Below are positions 60,680-64,000 of a stretch of DNA of 64,000 bases, one piece after another. The DNA lies in assembly GCA_013399305.1 (NCBI GenBank), contig VXAI01000161.1, positions 916,075-980,074 on the forward strand, read 5' to 3'. This DNA is from Rostratula benghalensis. Taxonomy: Eukaryota; Chordata; Aves; Charadriiformes; Rostratulidae. The notes under the pieces were generated by a model. The model worked only from the letters and a program-made list of their open reading frames with translations. It searched no databases and was not told where the DNA came from. Every line of letters begins with the position of its first letter. Position 1 is the first letter of the stretch. A program made the position numbers and the translations under genes.

Positions 60680-63159
60680 ATTGTACTGAGTTCCTCAGAA
60701 GAGATGCTATCATTTACGTATCTAACCTTGAGTCCCACCAATCCTTACTATTAACAAAGACCAGACATTTTTCATGTGTCTTTGCTAACTATATGTAAGG
60801 TGATATTTATATCAGGAAAACATATCAGAAAGCAACTGCACTGTGTTAGAAGTCCTGTACTTTGAGGCTTGCACTCAAGGTCTCTATATCGGTCACTTTA
60901 TGTCCTGCAGAAGTTTGAGACTGTAGTTGTGAAAAGATGATGATGGTTTCCACGTTCCGCAAGTCTTGCTTGCAGGGATTGTGCGTGATGCAGTTTACTT
61001 CTTGACACTAGCTTCTTCATTCTCTGTTCAGCATTCTCACATTGTGCTGTACCTCTTCACAAAAACTGTCAAACAGCACAGCTGGAGTTAATAAACTGAG
61101 GAAGGATGCCCATTACCAGTTACAGACATCCCTGTTGTTTGATGCTTTCAGTATTTCATTATCTCTGCATCAGCACTGGTAGTCCTGCAACTGAAAAGCC
61201 ATCAAAATAACACAGCTTGAAATGATAAATGAAAGCAACAGAACAACTGCAGCACAGAGCATGCAATTCTGTGGGCTTTTCTCGCTGAACAGAGATTTGT
61301 ATCTGTGCTGTGGCAGTCTTATAGTACTGCACAAAAGATTTATCCAGATGTGTTTGCTGGCTTGAAGCCATGGGACTCATTTCACATAGACAATTTTCTG
61401 TAAGTGCTAGAAAACCTAAGAAATTACATTTGGTTGTTCTGCCTCAGAAATAGATTTTTAAAAGGTACAAGATTTCACTTTTTCCCTCTCATTAAGGAAA
61501 GGGAGGAAAATATAGCAAGGTCCAGGGGAAGTCCTTATCAACCACAAATAATCTTACTGTAAAATGATCATCACTTAATTAGAACTAGTCAAATAAATTG
61601 GTACATCCATTCCTGAACTGAAGTTAGTTATGTTGCTCAGGAAGGTACCAAATTCTCAATGAAGAGTTAACATAATGAATCAGAATTCTCTGACCCAGTT
61701 TAACAATTAGCTTGAGGTGACGTGATGTGAAATTTAAATGTACACTCCAGAGCAGGGAGTTCTTTCATCCTGTTCACAGAATTTCACAGAAATTCTTTTA
61801 TCCTTAATAAACATGGCTAAATTTAAAATTGGAATGTGTATTTCATTTTATTGTTATAAATATTATCTACTTAGTGCCAACAGCATATTTCCAGCAACTA
61901 GAAATGTATTGCTCCCACCGTTTGTCAGATCTGCAATGTATTCCTATAGCTTCTGTATATAATTAAACATGTAAAGCAGAAGACTGAAATTGATAATTAG
62001 CCCTCAAAATTTTGAAGCAGTGCCTGGGAATTAAGCCACACATTTCCCATAATAGTCCAGAGCAATCACAGAGCTAAAATTCTTTTCCTGCTTGGGAGAT
62101 CAGGAGCTGGCTTCTAAACTACTTTTACTCATGGGAGGGTAATTTGCACTTTCTGATTTCATATGGAACAATGTCTTTTCATTCTGTGTTGTTACATTTC
62201 AATTTGTAGACTTTTCTGAGAAATTGAAAGATATTTATTGTGGTTTCAGGTGTTCAACCTCAAAGTGATTTATCACAGTTCTTTAGTGATAAACAGAAAA
62301 ACAATCAAAATTCACTGTAAAATTAATGCAACATGAAAAACTGGCAAACAGACAAAAGCCCCAAACCAAAGATCCCACAGTTATGATTTTTACAAAATTG
62401 CCCTTTTATTAGTACAGGAAAACTTGCTCTTTTGTGATATTTTGTTAATGTGTATGCTATCAAGTACAGCTACTAAGATGGTTTTCTAGTTTTAGACTCT
62501 TGTCTACAAAGAGTAGAGAATTTCAGGAGTTCTTAAAGCTTTGCAAAGACTCAGCTTGCTTTGACATTTGTTGAGCTGTCTGATACATTTCCACTGCAGA
62601 GAATGCAATTCTAATTTCAATGGGGGGGAGAGGGGGTGGGAGGAGAAAGAACTTTTTTTTTCCTCGCAATTCTGCATTTGGGTACATTCAGTATGAATTC
62701 AGAATCTGGCTAAAAACTGATTCTGTTTTCTAGCTTTCTTTTCCTAACAGGTCTTTGCCCATAGATAAATATAATATACATGGCATATGATAACTCAGGA
62801 AGTATGAATGAGCTAAATGTACAGACCTTGCTATGCTTCTACCTGACTTTAACTTTCTTTTTTCTTAAAAAAAAAGTAGTGGAAAAGAAGATTTAGTAGT
62901 TAAATATTGACTAGTTTGATGCTGAAATACTGCCCAGAAAATTTAAGAACACTTGGGATGAATGCCAGGTAGAGTCAAGCCTTTGCCTCCCTGGTCAAGT
63001 ACATGTGAACAAATTAGTAATATTGTTCCATGCACTTTTATTCTTTTTTATTATTATTATTTTCTGCTCAGATATTAAGTATATATTTGAAAATCTTGGC
63101 TTTCAGTAAAGGTTTTATCAACATCTCCGTGCTCACAGTCGTGTGTTTCTTATAAGGGG
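60680..63159. other. AT-rich unique sequence, no gene seen
   Basis: No named repeat or gene is visible. A G-rich/A-rich string (GGGGGGGAGAGGGGGTGGGA) lies near 62622. The short frames are unrecognised. Confidence 0.5.
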
Positions 63160-63232
63160 AAAGAACGAGAGAAAGAAGAAAGAGAAAGAAAGAAAGAGAG
63201 AGAGAAAGAAAGAAAGAAAGAATGAAAGAAAA
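63160..63232 (+). repeat. (GAAA)n microsatellite
   Basis: About 70 bases of GAAA units with GAGA interruptions form a purine-only strand. The array is likely length-variable. Confidence 0.93.
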
Positions 63233-64000
63233 CAAGCAATAGAATTTTTTTAGCTCTTAGAGTCCCAGAAACAGAAGAAAACTATGCCCTTATTCACACT
63301 GACAGATACTTCCTTACCACTGACAAATAACGGAATTTTGAACAAATCCTTTTGTATTATACATACCTCAGGTTTCCCTATTTGGAAGGTCAATGAACTG
63401 CCTTGTGTGAGACCGACTGCAAGCTGTGCACCGACACCTTTTTTTTTTTTTTCCTTTTTGCAAAATTAATTTGAGGTAATTATTTTTCTTGTACCTGAAC
63501 TGATTGCTGAAATACATTTGCTCTCCCTACTACACCCCCAGTCACTTTCTTTGTTAATCCCCTGCAGGTATTTAGAATTAGCTTTCATGTTGTGCCTTAG
63601 TCCTACTTTCCCCAGGCTTTGCGCTTTGCAAATTCCCTTTTCTTAATAAACTTTTTTTATTATCATTTTTTGTTATCCTTTTTTTTTGATTCTTTCCAAT
63701 TAAGCAAAATCTTTTTCTTTTTCTTTTTTTGGGGGGTTGGTTTTTTTATTATTATTATTATTTTTATTTTCTGTATTATGGAGCCCAAAACAGTGAAAGG
63801 CACTCAAATATAGTCTTACCAATTCTGCACTGAGATAAAAAATTAATTACCTTCCCCCCTTCTCCTGACCTAATTCCTCTCATTATACTGTTCATGCTCA
63901 CCATGGTATTAGGCGCTTTGCAGTGTATCACACTGTATTCCTCTGCAGGTTTTATGGTTTGCTCTGAACCTGGTCTTTTCCCGTAGCCATGGAAATTTCC
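63233..64000. other. T-rich unique sequence
   Basis: Contains a T-run at 63439-63453, and a T-rich and (ATT)n stretch at 63650-63770 with a GGGGGG core near 63730. No gene is visible; the sequence runs off the window edge. Confidence 0.55.

Noticed and set aside
1..64000. CRISPR arrays, operons, ribosome-binding sites and other prokaryotic features
   Set aside because: The window is vertebrate in character (CR1, LTRs, CpG depletion), and no regularly spaced repeat or dense coding exists.

Overview
This window looks like bird nuclear DNA, mostly intergenic or deep-intronic. The main evidence is at least twelve CR1 LINE fragments, most ending in the avian 3' signature (a GGTTGCCCAGAGAAGCTGTGG-type block, then CTTCCAACC and ATTCTATG-like octamers). 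Other support comes from the AT-rich background, frequent A/C or T/G homopolymer tracts, and two retroviral relics with Lys-tRNA-type primer-binding sites. There is one ambiguous base (N) at 38255. I found no intact cellular protein-coding gene, no convincing exon and no RNA gene. The longest open frames (about 100-160 codons) are chance frames, CR1-derived frames, or lie inside a retroviral-like element.

Layout. From 1 to 14362 the sequence is AT-rich and carries four CR1 3' ends (one forward, then three reverse within 3 kb), a tRNA-like SINE relic near 8.5 kb and a 25-bp near-perfect palindrome at 10199. At 14363-15134 is the longest young CR1 copy, whose reverse-transcriptase C-terminus is readable in three frames. 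From 15 to 27 kb the sequence is almost repeat-free, with a conserved-element-like block at 22.86-23.24 kb. From 27 to 36 kb, five CR1 copies of clearly different ages follow, including two very old ones. At 37.8-38.7 kb there is a G-rich tract, a CpG-retaining unique block, and a reverse-strand LTR plus primer-binding site plus leader. From 39.5 to 50 kb there are GC-richer unclassified blocks and two candidate regulatory blocks at 46.8-47.9 kb. At 50061-51152 sits the most unusual object: a 1.09-kb retroviral-like element whose two ends are inverted, not direct, repeats. From 51.2 to 64 kb there are two more CR1 copies, one further candidate conserved block near 59 kb, a GAAA microsatellite and T-rich tracts.

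The repeats do not form a pathway. If the window does any work for the host, it is probably as a regulatory desert; the candidate conserved blocks are inferred from composition only and need a multi-species alignment. The CR1 and LTR calls are pattern recognition from memory of family consensus features, not database searches.
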